Origin: Powellomyces hirtus | Lineage: Eukaryota > Chytridiomycota > Chytridiomycetes > Spizellomycetales > Powellomycetaceae | Direction of reading: 5' to 3' | Length of the DNA stretch: 30,000 nucleotides | NCBI GenBank assembly: GCA_025526995.1 | Contig: JAHLKG010000040.1 | Coordinates: forward strand, 1 to 30,000 | Shown: positions 12,002 to 22,076 of the stretch, one piece after another | How positions within the stretch are numbered: the first letter of the stretch is position 1 | Layout: every line of letters starts with the position of its first letter | Made by a program: the position numbers and the translations under genes | Notes under the pieces: generated by a model | What the model saw: only the letters and a program-made list of their open reading frames with translations | Database searches by the model: none | Told to the model about the DNA's origin: nothing

Positions 12002-12566
12002 AGACAGTCAGCTCAGATCTATCATGCACGGATCTAGAGGTGCCTAACATTGGGATATCGAGGAGAAAGGCAGCTGTGTGCTGAATCTGGGATCGAGAAC
12101 GCGGCGGGCGGTGGCTTTCTTTGACTGACTGACTGACTGAGACTGGCACTCACTCACGCGTTAAGTTTCAGTTACGCAGAAGACGACGCCATCCCAAATC
12201 CATCCCTCCATCCATCCTACATCCAGCATCAACCGCCATCCATCCATGCAACCAACCAACCAACCCAAACGCGCCCTCCTCCCTCCCTCGTTCTCTCTCT
12301 CAACCATATCGTCTAGATTGGGAATGGGATGGCCGCCTCCTTCTTTCCTTCTTTCTTTCTCGTGTTTTGCACTGACTCTCATATCTAGACTACCCATACA
12401 CACTACACACTACACACATATCTAGACTACTACACCCTCTCCCCTACCAACACCCATAGCATCACTGCTCACTCACTCGCTCAGCATCGCCGCTCAGCAC
12501 AGTACAATACACTTCCCATTGCACATAGACCTCACTTGCACATAATCACAACCACCACCAAGAATA

Positions 12567-13739
12567 ATGCCCTCCCTACGGTCACTCGTGCTTTCGTCCG
12601 CAGTCGTCCTTCTTTCCGCTTCCGTCTCGGCTCAAAGTCTCGGTGGCGTCTGTGGAACCGGCGACAACTTTGCCTGCCAGGGAACCCAGTTCCTCTCGTG
12701 TGAAAACGGTAGGTCTATCTTTCTCAGGGGGGAAAAGTTTGCCCTGCTTCCGCTTCTGAGCTTACGAGGCAAGACATGCTACGAAATGCAACTCTGCTGA
12801 CAATTCCCTCGTCGAATTGCTTTCCTCTAGGACGCTGGGTCGTTCAGAATGACTGCGTGACACAATGTCTGTCAAACCCAGCGTTTGCCTCCCAGTGCTC
12901 CAACAACACCCAAGTCGGACCAGGTGGGGCTGCTAATCCCTCACCATCTCCTACCCCACGCCCCCCGGCCACGACCAACACCCCAGCTCAAACTTCTGCA
13001 GGACAACCCTCTCCCACCCCCCCAACCACCCCCTCAACCCCTTCCGTCCCGCGGGGCTCGCCAACCCCCGCCCCGTCGTCTTCCGACCCCGCCAGCAGCC
13101 CAGATTCGGCTTCAGGTGGAAGCAAGAGCAACGCCGGCGCCATCGCTGGAGGTATTGTCGGCGCGCTGGCCGTCTTGGCTCTCCTGGCAGGGCTCTTTTT
13201 CTTTTGGCGTCGTCGCAACAGCAATGCTCGTCACCCCGACACTCCCATGCCCCCGGCTCCCGCGTTTATCTCTTCTGGAAAGGCTCAGGAAGAAGGCATG
13301 GCCACGATTCCGGGCGGATCCTCCTCTTCTTCGGCGGGATTGACGGCCGCTGGTCTCAGCGTTGCCTCGGTGCTTGAGAAGAAATATGGTTTGTAGTCAA
13401 CCACGACAGCGGCTGGTCCCCATATGTGGACACTGCTATTGTGCGTCACTTTGATCTAATTGCTCACATTTCCCCGGACTTTTTCTTAGTCGTCCGTCAC
13501 GAATACCAGCCCGCGGCTGAGGATGAAGTCCAGCTGAAGGTTGGCGACCGCATTCGCATGGACCTTTTGTTCAACGATGGTATGACTGTGATGAACAACG
13601 AGCTTTTGGAAACAATGCCCTTTAACTTTGTGGTTTATCATGCTAATGAAATGTGTCGTCTTTAGGATGGGCCAAGGGTACCAACGAATCGACCGGACAA
13701 CAAGGACTCCTGCCCGTTGCCTGTTTGCAGGAAGCTTAG
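12567..13739 (+). CDS. Single-pass membrane protein: chitin-binding-like ectodomain plus SH3
   Basis: Four exons join in frame: 12567-12708, 12831-13388, 13490-13579 and 13666-13739 (introns 122, 101, 86 nt; TGCTAAT branch-like site in the last). Product: 287 residues. Residues 1-22 are a signal peptide ending VSA. Residues 29-70 hold six Cys (C-x7-C-x7-C-x10-C-x3-C-x9-C) with a FLSCENGRWV core, resembling the small fungal chitin-binding module CBM19. Residues 83-145 are Pro/Ser/Thr-rich and probably O-glycosylated. Residues 149-173 are a Gly/Ala/Leu transmembrane helix followed by Arg-Arg-Arg. Residues 235-287 form an SH3 domain (HEYQPAAEDEVQLKVGDRI, then GW and GLLPVACL). A cell-wall sensor that recruits polyproline partners is the natural inference, similar in logic to Wsc/Sho1 proteins but with a different layout. 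Start: the signal peptide begins directly at this ATG. Confidence 0.85.
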
Positions 13740-14294
13740 ACAATCGTTTGCCACATTGCTACTGATTCACCGCGGTTCAAGGGACACTCTGTTCGATCAG
13801 CCGGTGCCGCCGCGATATCTAACTCCCACCCTATCTTTAACCTAGTTGGTCGTACCACCTACTTTTCGACCCGTTATCCCTCACACTCGATTTTACTTTT
13901 AAACGCTCCCCCTTGTATTGTAGAAGGTCACGCACATCACCCTCGTTTATATAGTGCGCTCACTCGGCGCAACCCCCAACACCCCACCCTCCCACTTGTA
14001 CATTTAGTCCCCCTTGTACTTACACTCTCTTTCCCTTCCCCCCTCCCCTCTTCCTCCACTTCTGGACAACTTCTGACCCTTCCCCACTCTCCATTTGTAT
14101 TCTTGAACAATTGATGGTAGTCGAGGAGAATAATGGCCTGCGCGCCCGTGCTTCTGAGCCGATGGTAACGCGTGGCGTGGCGCTCCTCAATTCGATAAAA
14201 ATGCTCCATTACGCAATGATAATGAGTCATGGCCCTCCGGTATCATCTTCCTCATATCACAGCTTTCTCGCCGTTGAACGAGATCTCCGACATA
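13740..14294. other. Intergenic spacer
   Basis: 3' flank of the SH3 gene and promoter/leader of the MTP18 family gene. C/T-rich around 13970-14090. No separate gene is supported. Confidence 0.5.
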
Positions 14295-15099
14295 ATGACA
14301 CAATCTACAACGCAAACCATTGTCCAAGAAGTCAAGGAGGACGTCGCGGCCTACCCCCCAGCCCAGGCCTCTCCCGTCACTCTCTACGAGCACCCCCAGG
14401 AAGCCGAAACTACCGACACCCCACTGCGATTCCTCGGTTATGCGGCACGGTTCAGAACTCTGGCCATCACAGGGTCGAGGTACCTCGCTTATACGTCGGA
14501 TGTCGGTGAGTTTGAGAAAAAAGCAATCTCGTAGCCCACTTCATTCAGGGGAAGAGAATCGAAGGGCTGAATGACTGAATTGCCGGTCTTTAGGTGAAGC
14601 GTTCCGCCCCGTCGTCAACAGAAACCTGGTCACGGCCGCCTACGGCATCTCGTTTGCCTACGTTGGTTTCGACGTTGCCTTTGAAGGCTACAAAGCCCGC
14701 CAACGTGGCGCCGACGCTCTGGAAACAACCAGAGTCGTTGCTGAACGGGGACTCTTCCAAGGTCTTGCGTCCCTGCTGTTCCCGGCTCTTACGATACATA
14801 CCGTTGTGGATTTGACGGGAAAGGCATTGAAGAAGTGAGTGGGGGCAACGACTCGAAAATAGAGAGGGGGGCAGTGGGGTGTGAAGGGCCGGGCGGGTTA
14901 TTAACGTCCCAGTGTTTCTCGTTTTGCCAGCAAACCGAAAACCCCAGTCGTCAGATGGACACCCACCGTCGCCGGTCTGCTCGTCGTACCCTTCCTCCCC
15001 ATCATGTTCGATCACCCGCTCGAACACATCATCGCCAAGACCTTTGACACGGTCTGGCCGATGGAGAACCAGCATAAGAACAAGGAGAAGACCCATTAA
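14295..15099 (+). CDS. Mitochondrial fission process protein 1 (MTP18 family)
   Basis: Three exons, 14295-14505, 14594-14834 and 14931-15099, give 206 residues; introns of 88 and 96 nt have GTGAGT donors. The family core is clear: RFLGYAARFRT, then SRYLAYTSDVG joined across the first intron to EAFRPVVNRNLVTAAYG, followed by SFAYVGFDVAFEGYKA. A second membrane-like stretch (GLFQGLASLLFPALTIHTVVDL) and the conserved closing region TPTVAGLLVVPFLPIMFDHPLEHI follow. MTP18/MTFP1 proteins sit in the mitochondrial inner membrane and influence fission and inner-membrane integrity. The start at 14295 is chosen by size. An in-frame ATG at 14229 would add 22 residues (MALRYHLPHITAF...) that could help mitochondrial targeting, so the start is open. 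The N-terminal 45 residues are polar and poorly conserved in this family. Confidence 0.9.
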
Positions 15100-15596
15100 A
15101 TGACTGTACCCCCCAAATCCCGCATGTAGGATTGTAGGGACATATGAATATCTTTATTCTGTAGCGATTGGCGTGGAATAGAAGGCATATAACGGTAATG
15201 CCATGGAGCGTAACATGGCTATGAGTGGACAAGACTTGGTGAGCGGATGTCTTTCGTCCACTTTGCGGATGTACTGTTCCAGCTTTCCGATACTCCGACA
15301 ATGACTGCCCGCACCGCTCCCAAGCTCACCCGGGTTCGGGAGCTAGTGTAATTGTCTTCTTGTTATTCATTTTTCATTGAAGGCCAATAATGGCTTCGGA
15401 AGCAACTGTGACACTTGCCTGAAGATTAGAGCAGAAGTGATGTGCAGGTCACGTGTCTCATTGCTGCGCATTCCAAGCGGGGCGAAAGGGGGTGAATTCT
15501 TTTTCGTGTTTGCGTTTTTTGGATTTCGCTTGCCAAGCGTCCCATACGTCCATTTCCACTTCCTCACACACATTACACCCCTGCATACATACAAGT
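15100..15596. other. Intergenic spacer with E-box
   Basis: 3' flank of the MTP18 family gene and promoter of the L1-domain gene. Contains the GTCACGTG site at 15448-15455. The leader just before ATG 15597 is C/A-rich. No other gene is supported. Confidence 0.5.
15448..15455. promoter_or_regulatory. GTCACGTG E-box upstream of the L1-domain gene
   Basis: A perfect RTCACRTG octamer about 142 bp before ATG 15597, a usual distance for a fungal activator site. Cbf1-type bHLH binding is inferred from the motif. Confidence 0.4.
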
Positions 15597-17641
15597 ATGG
15601 CACAGCTGGATCAGACACAGGTACGTAAACGTCCCCTCCCACTTCGCTATTGTCACTTCCTCAACATGCGGGGCGAGGAATGTGCGCGTGGGCGGCCCGA
15701 ATGTTTATGCCTCTTTTCCTCTTTTTTTTTTTTTTTTTCTTGGGTATTTGTGTGTAGGTGGAAAAAGCCGTGGCTGCCCTCCTGGCCTGGAACGCCAAAC
15801 AGGCTGCAGCCAAAAAGGACTCACTTCTGGACGAGGAGAATGTGGAGAACTTTGATTTGATTGTCACGACCAAACTTATGCCTGAGAAATTGCAAGTCAA
15901 CCCGCAGAGAATGTGAGTTGGGAGGGTGTATGGAGGGGGCGGGGATTGAACGGGTGGGCGTCGGCGATGGGGTGGGTCATGGGGTAGGCGAGGGATGGGA
16001 GGGGGAAGAGCAGATGCGTCAAGCGCCAGTCTAAGGGTGCCGATTTCGATGTGGCGGGCCACGATCTATTACTCGTGTCCCTGAGCCGATTCAGCCGTGC
16101 GATTGTCGTCGGCACTTTGCGCATTCCCAGTATAGTCTTGCAAAGGGAGCTGGAACTGAGACGTAGTTCACAGGCCATGCATGCTAAACAACGGATCTCC
16201 ATTCTTTCCATCTTGCTGTAGTCTCCTCGCCCACCCGCTTTGGACCAAAGCCGATATCTGTCTGATAACAAAGGATCCCAAGGATGAATTCAAGAATCTT
16301 CTTGAGGAAAAGGGCGTCACGGGACTCACCAAGGTAAACCGTCCCCTCTCATGCCCCAAAATGCAAGCCTTTGCATCCTTGGGGGGCCAACAGTACTGAT
16401 CATCAATGCGGGTTCTCTCGTGTGTCATCATGCATAGGTGCTTAGCATGGCCGGCCTGCGATCCAAATTCAAGTCGTATGAAGCGAAACGCCAGCTCGCG
16501 GACTCGTTTGACCTCTTCATTGCTGACGAGCGCATCTTGCCGCTGCTGCCCAAAGCCATTGGCAAGAAGATGTTCAGCAAGAAGATGCTGCCCGCACCCG
16601 TCAACATGACCAAGAAGGATTTGAAGAACGAGTTTGCCAAAGTGTTGCAGAGCACGTTTTTGCGGAGGAACTTGGGGACTTGCAAGTAGGTTTCCTTTTC
16701 CTTCTTTCGTTACCACGCGTACATTGTTGGGTATCTACCCGCCGAGACCACGGTCGTCTGAAACTGATGCTTTTTTCCATCTTTTCGCTAGTGCTGTAAG
16801 AGTAGCATCCACCACATTCACCCCTGAACAGGTTGTCGAGAACATCATGATGGCGGCTCCGGCGATTGTCGACAAACTGCCGAAAAAATGGAACAACATC
16901 CTCTCGATTGCTCTCAAAACCAGCAAATCCGCCGCTCTGCCCGTGTACGTTTCGTTGCCCGACCAACCCGCCCAAAAACCAGCCGACGTGGAAATGACGG
17001 ATAGGGAAGACGACAAGGAGGGCTACGACAAGATGGCTGTGGAGGAAACGAAAGTGACCAAGATGGTGAAGGAGGTGGTTACGAAATTGAACGCCAAGAA
17101 GGGGAAGACGGCGGTGACGACCACCACCACTACGGTTGTGATGGAGGGAGTGGAGGTAGCGGAACCGGTCGGCGAAGCAACTGCGACACCCGCGAAGAAA
17201 GCCATCACCGCCAAGGCCGCCAAGAACACTCCAGCGTCAGGCAGAAAGGTTCCTATCCGTGAGAAAGCAGCAGCCCTCAAGGCTTCCGCCGCCGCCGCCT
17301 CTGGCACTTCCACGGAATCCCCCGCGGCAACTCCCGAGACTCCCGTTAAGAAGGTGACCCCCACCGCAGCAACGGAATCCCCCCCTGCTGCCGAAGTCAA
17401 GACCCCAATCAAAAAGGAGTCGAACCTCACACCTAAGAAAACCCCAGCGACCAAGAACCCCGCTGCCTCCGCCAAGAAGACTCTGGCGACCAAGGACCCC
17501 CTTGCCGTGAAGAGCTCACCCGCCATCAAGAAGACCGCCACCACCACCACCACCACCACTCCCGTCAAGAAGGTCACCACACCTGCGGGCAAAAAGACCC
17601 CGACTACAAGGAAGTCGCCCCGCACACCCGCTAAGAAGTAG
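15597..17641 (+). CDS. Ribosomal L1 domain nucleolar protein (RSL1D1/Utp30/Cic1-like)
   Basis: Five exons, 15597-15620, 15758-15912, 16222-16333, 16438-16685 and 16792-17641, join in frame to 462 residues; introns are 137, 309, 104 and 106 nt. Residues about 9-240 are an L1-type fold: VEKAVAALLAWNA, LIVTTKLMPEKL, HPLWTKADICLITKDPKDEF, a central DLFIADERILPLLPKAIGKK, then a return to LPKKWNNILSIALKTSKS ending PVYVSLP. This matches the non-ribosomal L1 family used in pre-rRNA processing and ribosome assembly in the nucleolus, not ribosomal L10a or L1 itself. From about 245 onward the protein is an acidic/Thr-rich linker followed by about 150 residues of Lys/Ala/Pro/Thr repeats (TPKK, TPAKK, PVKK), like a histone H1 tail. 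The 24-nt first exon is set by the only ATG with a matching donor and phase. TAG at 17639. Confidence 0.88.
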
Positions 17642-18193
17642 TTGTCCGCGACGAGCCATGATGATCTGTGTGGATGTGTGTGTGTCAAAGACACAATTGT
17701 GAAGAGATGGAGACGGGTAGAAGGCGGTTTACTTGTGCATTTTTTTATTGAGCATCAAATACATTGTAGAGTTTTGCATTTCATTCCCGTTCTGGAAGGG
17801 GGGCCCACACGGCGGGAATTATCGACAGCACGAAGACAGCTATCGATATATTGTTTGACGATGAGACACAGAGAGCATGGATTTTTTGAAATGTCTAAAT
17901 ACACCACAAAGACACTTTCAGCTTATTTGTTACTACATATTCTAAACATTACACTGCCCGGTCAAATGTCAGCGGACCCTCTAGCCTTGTATTCTATGCA
18001 ACTAAGGAACGCGGTATTAGTCCTAGCGGTACTGGATCGATCCAGATAGCCAAAACCAGCCAGCCGCATCAATTCCAATTCTCGACCATGACCCATTCCG
18101 GCCAAAACGTACGAGAAACGGAACATTAGCCCCCGACATCTCATACCCCCACACATACACACACGGGCGACACACCACGACGACCGAAAAGCA
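17642..18193. other. Intergenic spacer
   Basis: 3' flank of the L1-domain gene and promoter/leader of the QCR7 gene. AT-richer around 17880-17960. No additional gene or clear TATA box is supported. Confidence 0.5.
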
Positions 18194-18941
18194 ATGGTTG
18201 CAGCACTCCTCCACTCCCTCAGGAGCCTCCGCAACTCAGAGGCTATCAAGAACCTTTCGGAAATGCACCACAACCTGATGGGATACCGAAAGAAGGGTGC
18301 GTGTTCCACACGGCTGTCTCCGCAGCGGGGAAACACACAGTTGGCTTAATGAGATGATTTTTTTTTTTTTTTACTGTATTATTTATCAGGGCTCCGTTAC
18401 GACGACCTCATCCCTGACGAAGGCGAATTGGTCCAGGCTGCGCTCAAGCGTCTTCCGCCCAAGGAACACTACGGTATAGGAATTGTATGCGGGAAGCGAA
18501 AGGGGCTTCGAGGGGTGGTTTTTTTTTGACATTTGGACGCTTCTTTTTTACTTTTTTTGGTGTAGACCGTGTCTTCCGTCACAGGCGAGCAATCAACCTG
18601 GGAGGTCAACAGATAGAGCTGGACGCTGCGGAATGGACCAAGCCTTCGGAAGTAAGCTGACCGACCCGTCCCCCCACGCGGAGATTGTCGGAGAGAGCGC
18701 CATGCGGGCTACGGTTGCAGTCCCCCCCCCCCCCCCCCCACCGACGGCAGCGTTGTATCTTATCTATTCTTACCAAAACTAATGTTCTGTGTATTTTTTT
18801 TTTTATTTTCGACAGGACGTTGCCTACCTCAGCCCCCTGATTACCCAGGTCGAGAACGAAATCGAGACGAAACAGAACTTTGATGCTCTGACGTCTATCC
18901 CCGCCGCGCTCCTCAAGAGGAACAACAGCACTGCCGTTTGA
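18194..18941 (+). CDS. QCR7: Cytochrome bc1 complex subunit 7 (UQCRB/QCR7)
   Basis: Four exons, 18194-18296, 18390-18473, 18566-18651 and 18816-18941, join in frame to 132 residues (yeast Qcr7 is about 127). Introns are 93, 92 and 164 nt; the third contains an 18-base C run. Diagnostic family segments are GYRKKGLRYDDLIPDE (spanning the first junction), LKRLPPKEHYDRVFRHRRAI (second junction) and WTKPSEDVAYLSPLITQVENE (third junction). The subunit is a small helical protein on the matrix side of mitochondrial complex III. It binds cytochrome b and is needed for assembly of the enzyme that passes electrons from ubiquinol to cytochrome c. It is imported without a long cleavable presequence, consistent with the short N-terminus here. 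Stop TGA at 18939. Confidence 0.95.
18722..18739 (+). repeat. C18 tract in QCR7 intron 3
   Basis: Uninterrupted run of 18 C within the 164-nt third intron of the QCR7 gene. Confidence 0.9.
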
Positions 18942-19957
18942 AACGAAAAATACGAAAAGAAAGACGAGTTTCTTTTTCTTTTTTTTTCGTCCGTTCTTCA
19001 AACCCTCACACACCAATACATTTACTTTTTTTATTTTTCCATGAACGTTGCGGGCTCTAGCTCATCTTTTTGGCCACGCGCGGTTGGTTGGGATTTTGGA
19101 GATGCTTGAGCGAGGGAGTTGCTGCTGCTGCTGAGATGCGTGTCGAGGAGTGGAAATGGGATTGATTTTGCTGTTCTGTGTTATTATATCTCTTCGCAAT
19201 AAGAGAAGAAGACTCACACACCCATCCAGTGATTTGTTGCTGGGACTGGAAGGAGAAGCGAATGTCGTTGAATTCGGGAACCCTTGGGTTTGGGGCTGAC
19301 CCCGAACTGGTATGAACCCCTGGGTCGGAGGAGGCGGGGGATGTGGGTTGCCTGCAGAAAGCCGTTTGGAATCAGACTGACCCTGCAGCGCAACACTTTA
19401 CTCGGGACAGTGGGAGACAGTGTTGCAACCTGCGCGGTCCCGAATCTACAGTTGTATTTATACATCCAAGCCATATTGGATTTATGCAACTCATAGTGAC
19501 ATTTGCTTAACTTTTTATGATAGCCGACTTTGGTGCCACATGTCGCGGTGTTTGATACGACGGGCCTTTGTCAGAGGGGCACACACATACATACATTTTT
19601 TCAGGAGTTTTGGATGCATCTTTTCACGGTAGGGAACAAACAGTGACGTGATCGCGCGGACAGCGCATGGATGAGCACACAACAGCCAAAATTGCGGGGT
19701 CAGATTGTATATACAGATATTCATTGATGGCACAAATAAGCCAGTATGTACATATATAAAAAGCGGGGGCCAAAATGAGGTGGGTTGGAAGTATGAGGGG
19801 TTCGGGTTGTGTTTTTGTGTGTCTGGTCCCAAACCAAGGGGGCAGGGGCATCGGGGCGTGCGTCGTCGCTGCGGGGAGTGTTGGGTTCCAGGTCGTGGGG
19901 CCGAGTCTGGGTTGTTGTTTTTTTTTTTTTTTTTTTTTTTTTTCGGCCGCCCCCGCT
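18942..19957. other. Intergenic region with long poly-T tract
   Basis: T-rich 3' flank of the QCR7 gene, a short CTG run near 19120, and a 26-base T tract at 19918-19943 that would read as poly-A on the minus strand next to the end of the ORF at 20224-19958. Both strands have short open frames, but none looks conserved or has a sensible start context. Confidence 0.5.
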
Positions 19958-20224
19958 TTAATAACAAAGCAGCGCAGGACCCTCCTGACACGTCCACTCT
20001 ATTCTCGATCGCAGGATGGAGAGGGTGGTGGAGTGGCTTGCGGCGGGGGAGGCGGAAGCGGGGCGGGCGAGGTCGCGTTCCAGCCCAAACCCAAATGCGG
20101 TGTCGTTGTCAATGTCGTCGTGGTCGTTGTCTGATGGGGATGTTGTTGTTGTTGTTGCTGGACGTGTTCGCACGATCCAGCTGGCGAGCGAGGCGACGAG
20201 GAAAATCGTGAGTTCGGCTGACAT
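19958..20224 (-). CDS. Possible small membrane-anchored protein, 88 residues
   Basis: The minus-strand ATG at 20224 opens 88 codons to a TAA. Residues 4-18 (ELTIFLVASLASWIV) form one hydrophobic segment, suggesting a signal anchor. The rest is Thr/Ser/Asp-rich and low-complexity (ATTTTTSPSDNDHDDIDND), then SASPAASHSTTLSILRSRIEW. Support beyond the frame: a TATA-like element 160-175 bp upstream, a C/T-rich leader and a reasonable start context (CACATCATGTC). Against: no recognised family, GC-rich open frames on both strands, and a GTGTCAGG near the end that could be a splice donor leading to an unseen exon. A 16-base C tract lies 15-30 bases before the ATG. The poly-A-like run 15 bases past the stop (19943-19918) is notable. 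Confidence 0.4.
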   Translation of the reverse strand: MSAELTIFLVASLASWIVRTRPATTTTTSPSDNDHDDIDNDTAFGFGLERDLARPASASPAASHSTTLSILRSRIEWTCQEGPALLCY

Positions 20225-20238
20225 GATGTGAGTGGGGC

Positions 20239-20254
20239 GGGGGGGGGGGGGGGG
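20239..20254 (+). repeat. G16 tract (C16 before ATG 20224)
   Basis: On the minus strand, 16 C lie 15-30 bases upstream of the ATG of the small membrane ORF, within its presumed leader. Confidence 0.9.
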
Positions 20255-20385
20255 TTGAGGGTTTGAAGAAGGCTTGTGTGTTGTGTCAAGGGGTCCCGAA
20301 ATGTGAGGACGATGCTAAAACGCAGGTCAAGATTGGGCAAAGTGAGGGATTGGAGGGGTGAGGTGGGGCCCAGCCAGCTTTTCAT

Positions 20386-20398
20386 TTAAATATAAAAA
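20386..20398 (-). promoter_or_regulatory. TATA-like element for the small membrane ORF
   Basis: The minus strand reads TTTTTATATTTAAATG about 165 bp upstream of ATG 20224, followed by a C/T-rich leader. Motif-based. Confidence 0.35.
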
Positions 20399-20899
20399 TG
20401 CAGTGTGCAAAAAAAAAACCACATTCTATTGGAAAAAAGACACACAAAAAAAGAGAAATGGAAGCAACGCAACCATCGTGGGCGATACGGGTTGTCGATA
20501 TTGTTTTGCTTTTTTTTTGTTTGTTTGTTTATCGATACTTTTGTTGGCGAGCCCATTTGTGCCCCCCGATAACGGATCCGCAGAAATGGCAGCCTGTGTT
20601 TTTGTTCAGTGGGGTAATGTAAATGTTACAGTATCGATATATCGTGGTGGGTTTGCAAAAGTGTAAGTCTACATCCAGACAAGATGGGGTTGGGCCCGGC
20701 GCTGCACCACGCTTCTTTTTTGTATTTTGGACTTTTGTTCTCAACGTTGGTTGTTGGTTTTGCTTCTTTTTCTTTCTAACCCATTCTCGAAGTTTGGCCG
20801 CATCGATAACACTGACGTGTGGGTGTGACTTGCGTAGCTCGTGTGGGGACGTCGTGAGTGTAGCTGTTTCGCGGGCGGTCCGCGTGCCGTGCGCGTTGT

Positions 20900-20915
20900 G
20901 GGGGGGGGGGGGGGG
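20900..20915 (+). repeat. G16 tract
   Basis: Sixteen G followed by A and four G, in the gene-poor region. Confidence 0.9.
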
Positions 20916-22076
20916 AGGGGTAGGGGTAACCGGCCCGGTGAACAGTAATGCGATGGCCCCAGTTTGTGACGTGCGCCATGCCGCCCAACGCCGCCACAAT
21001 GGGTAGACGTGTTGAACAACCCCGTCATTTGTCCTCTTGTCGTGCTACAGTAGCACGGCGGGGGACACGGTATGCCCGACCCTGCTTTGTGTGTGTGCTT
21101 TGAAGCTTTGTGACGTTGAAGAAACGAAAGTGCCGGAATGTGAATGATGTTTTGCCTGATGAAAACTCCGAGAGCTGTTTCACATAACGGTATGCTGGGC
21201 GAAATCTCCCCGTACAATCTCTGCCTTTTTTTTTTTCTTTTTGGTCTGCTGCAATTTCCCAATGTGTCTTACGCGCCCGCCATTTTTTTGCAGTCGTCAT
21301 GTCGGCAGTCGTTGTATCGTAAAGGTGATGACCCTCGCAAGGGGGTCAATGGCACCCATCCGCATCAATGTTGTCCAATAGGCCAAAACGCACATCCTTC
21401 AGTTCTACTGTACGTGTCCAAACTCTCTCAAGTCGTGATTTATTCCAGTGGAGCTCACATATGGAGCTGAACCCATCACACCCTTTCAATAAGAAAACGA
21501 GGTCGTTCGTGCAGGTCATGAATGGCTAATATGGCACATAACTCTGAGCAGCGTCAGCATTCTAGCTAGAAGGGGGCTAGACCAGACTTGGGACCGTGAA
21601 AAAAAGTCACTCCCGCCCAAGAACCGTCCTTGATTTTCTTGTTGTGTGAACATCTTCGACAACAAGTGACGGCGACAACCCCCCTTCCTTTCATTGCATA
21701 CAACGGAACCCTGCCCATGAATTTGATGAGCGGCTGGGAATGCATACTAGTACAATTGTATGGCCATCCTTGAAATTCGTTACGGTGCCATGGGCGCCCG
21801 CATCAAATGAGGAATGTGTTCCATGGGTATGCGAAGAGGCAAGGAGTAGTGCACAATTCCAATGGACCCCCTGTGTTGTAGGAACCATATCAGCATATGG
21901 CTGACGATGAGGAAAAACGCCGAGCACGCGGGCAGATCACAATTTCTCTATGCCAGCCACGGCGGACGCCATCAATACAGTAGAATATGGAGCCCAAAAC
22001 GCGTCGTGATCCAGCTGTAAACATCACAGAACGTAAAGGGAGTGCTGAGATTACGGACCATGTCAGACGTAGATAG

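Larger units (their letters stand above)
11082..12566. other. Divergent intergenic region, simple-sequence rich
   Basis: This 1.5 kb separates two divergent genes and must hold both promoters. It contains a 16-base G tract (11178-11193, inside the probable leader of the minus gene), a TATA-like TATTTATAT on the minus strand, an ATCACGTG site, a GACT microsatellite near 12120-12140, CCATCCAT and CCAACCAA repeats, and a duplicated CATATCTAGACTAC (about 12380 and 12417). The last 150 bp before ATG 12567 is C/A-rich, as expected of a fungal leader. Confidence 0.5.
20225..22076. other. Gene-poor region
   Basis: No gene is supported. G tracts occur at 20239-20254 and 20900-20915. On the minus strand, about 22018-21691 is a single frame broken by one TGA that reads FWAPYSTVLMASAVAGIEK and later GAHGTVTNFKDGHTIVLVC; this may be a gene remnant of unknown family. 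GATATTG/TATCGATA-type motifs recur at about 20490-20640. Confidence 0.45.

Noticed and set aside
16634..16791. Extension of the last L1-domain exon upstream to 16634 as one open frame
   Set aside because: The upstream part is in a different frame from the conserved exon 16438-16685. Splicing at 16686-16791 restores the family sequence (GTC-N-AVRVA), so the extension is a chance open frame.
17023..17694. Minus-strand 223-residue Val/Phe-rich frame
   Set aside because: It is the antisense of the Lys/Ala/Thr repeat tail of the L1-domain gene. Its hydrophobicity is a by-product of codon composition.
19214..19851. Minus-strand exons continuing the small membrane ORF
   Set aside because: Frames here are Pro/Lys-rich with stops and no consistent splice phase; the poly-A-like tract just after the stop fits a 3' end better.
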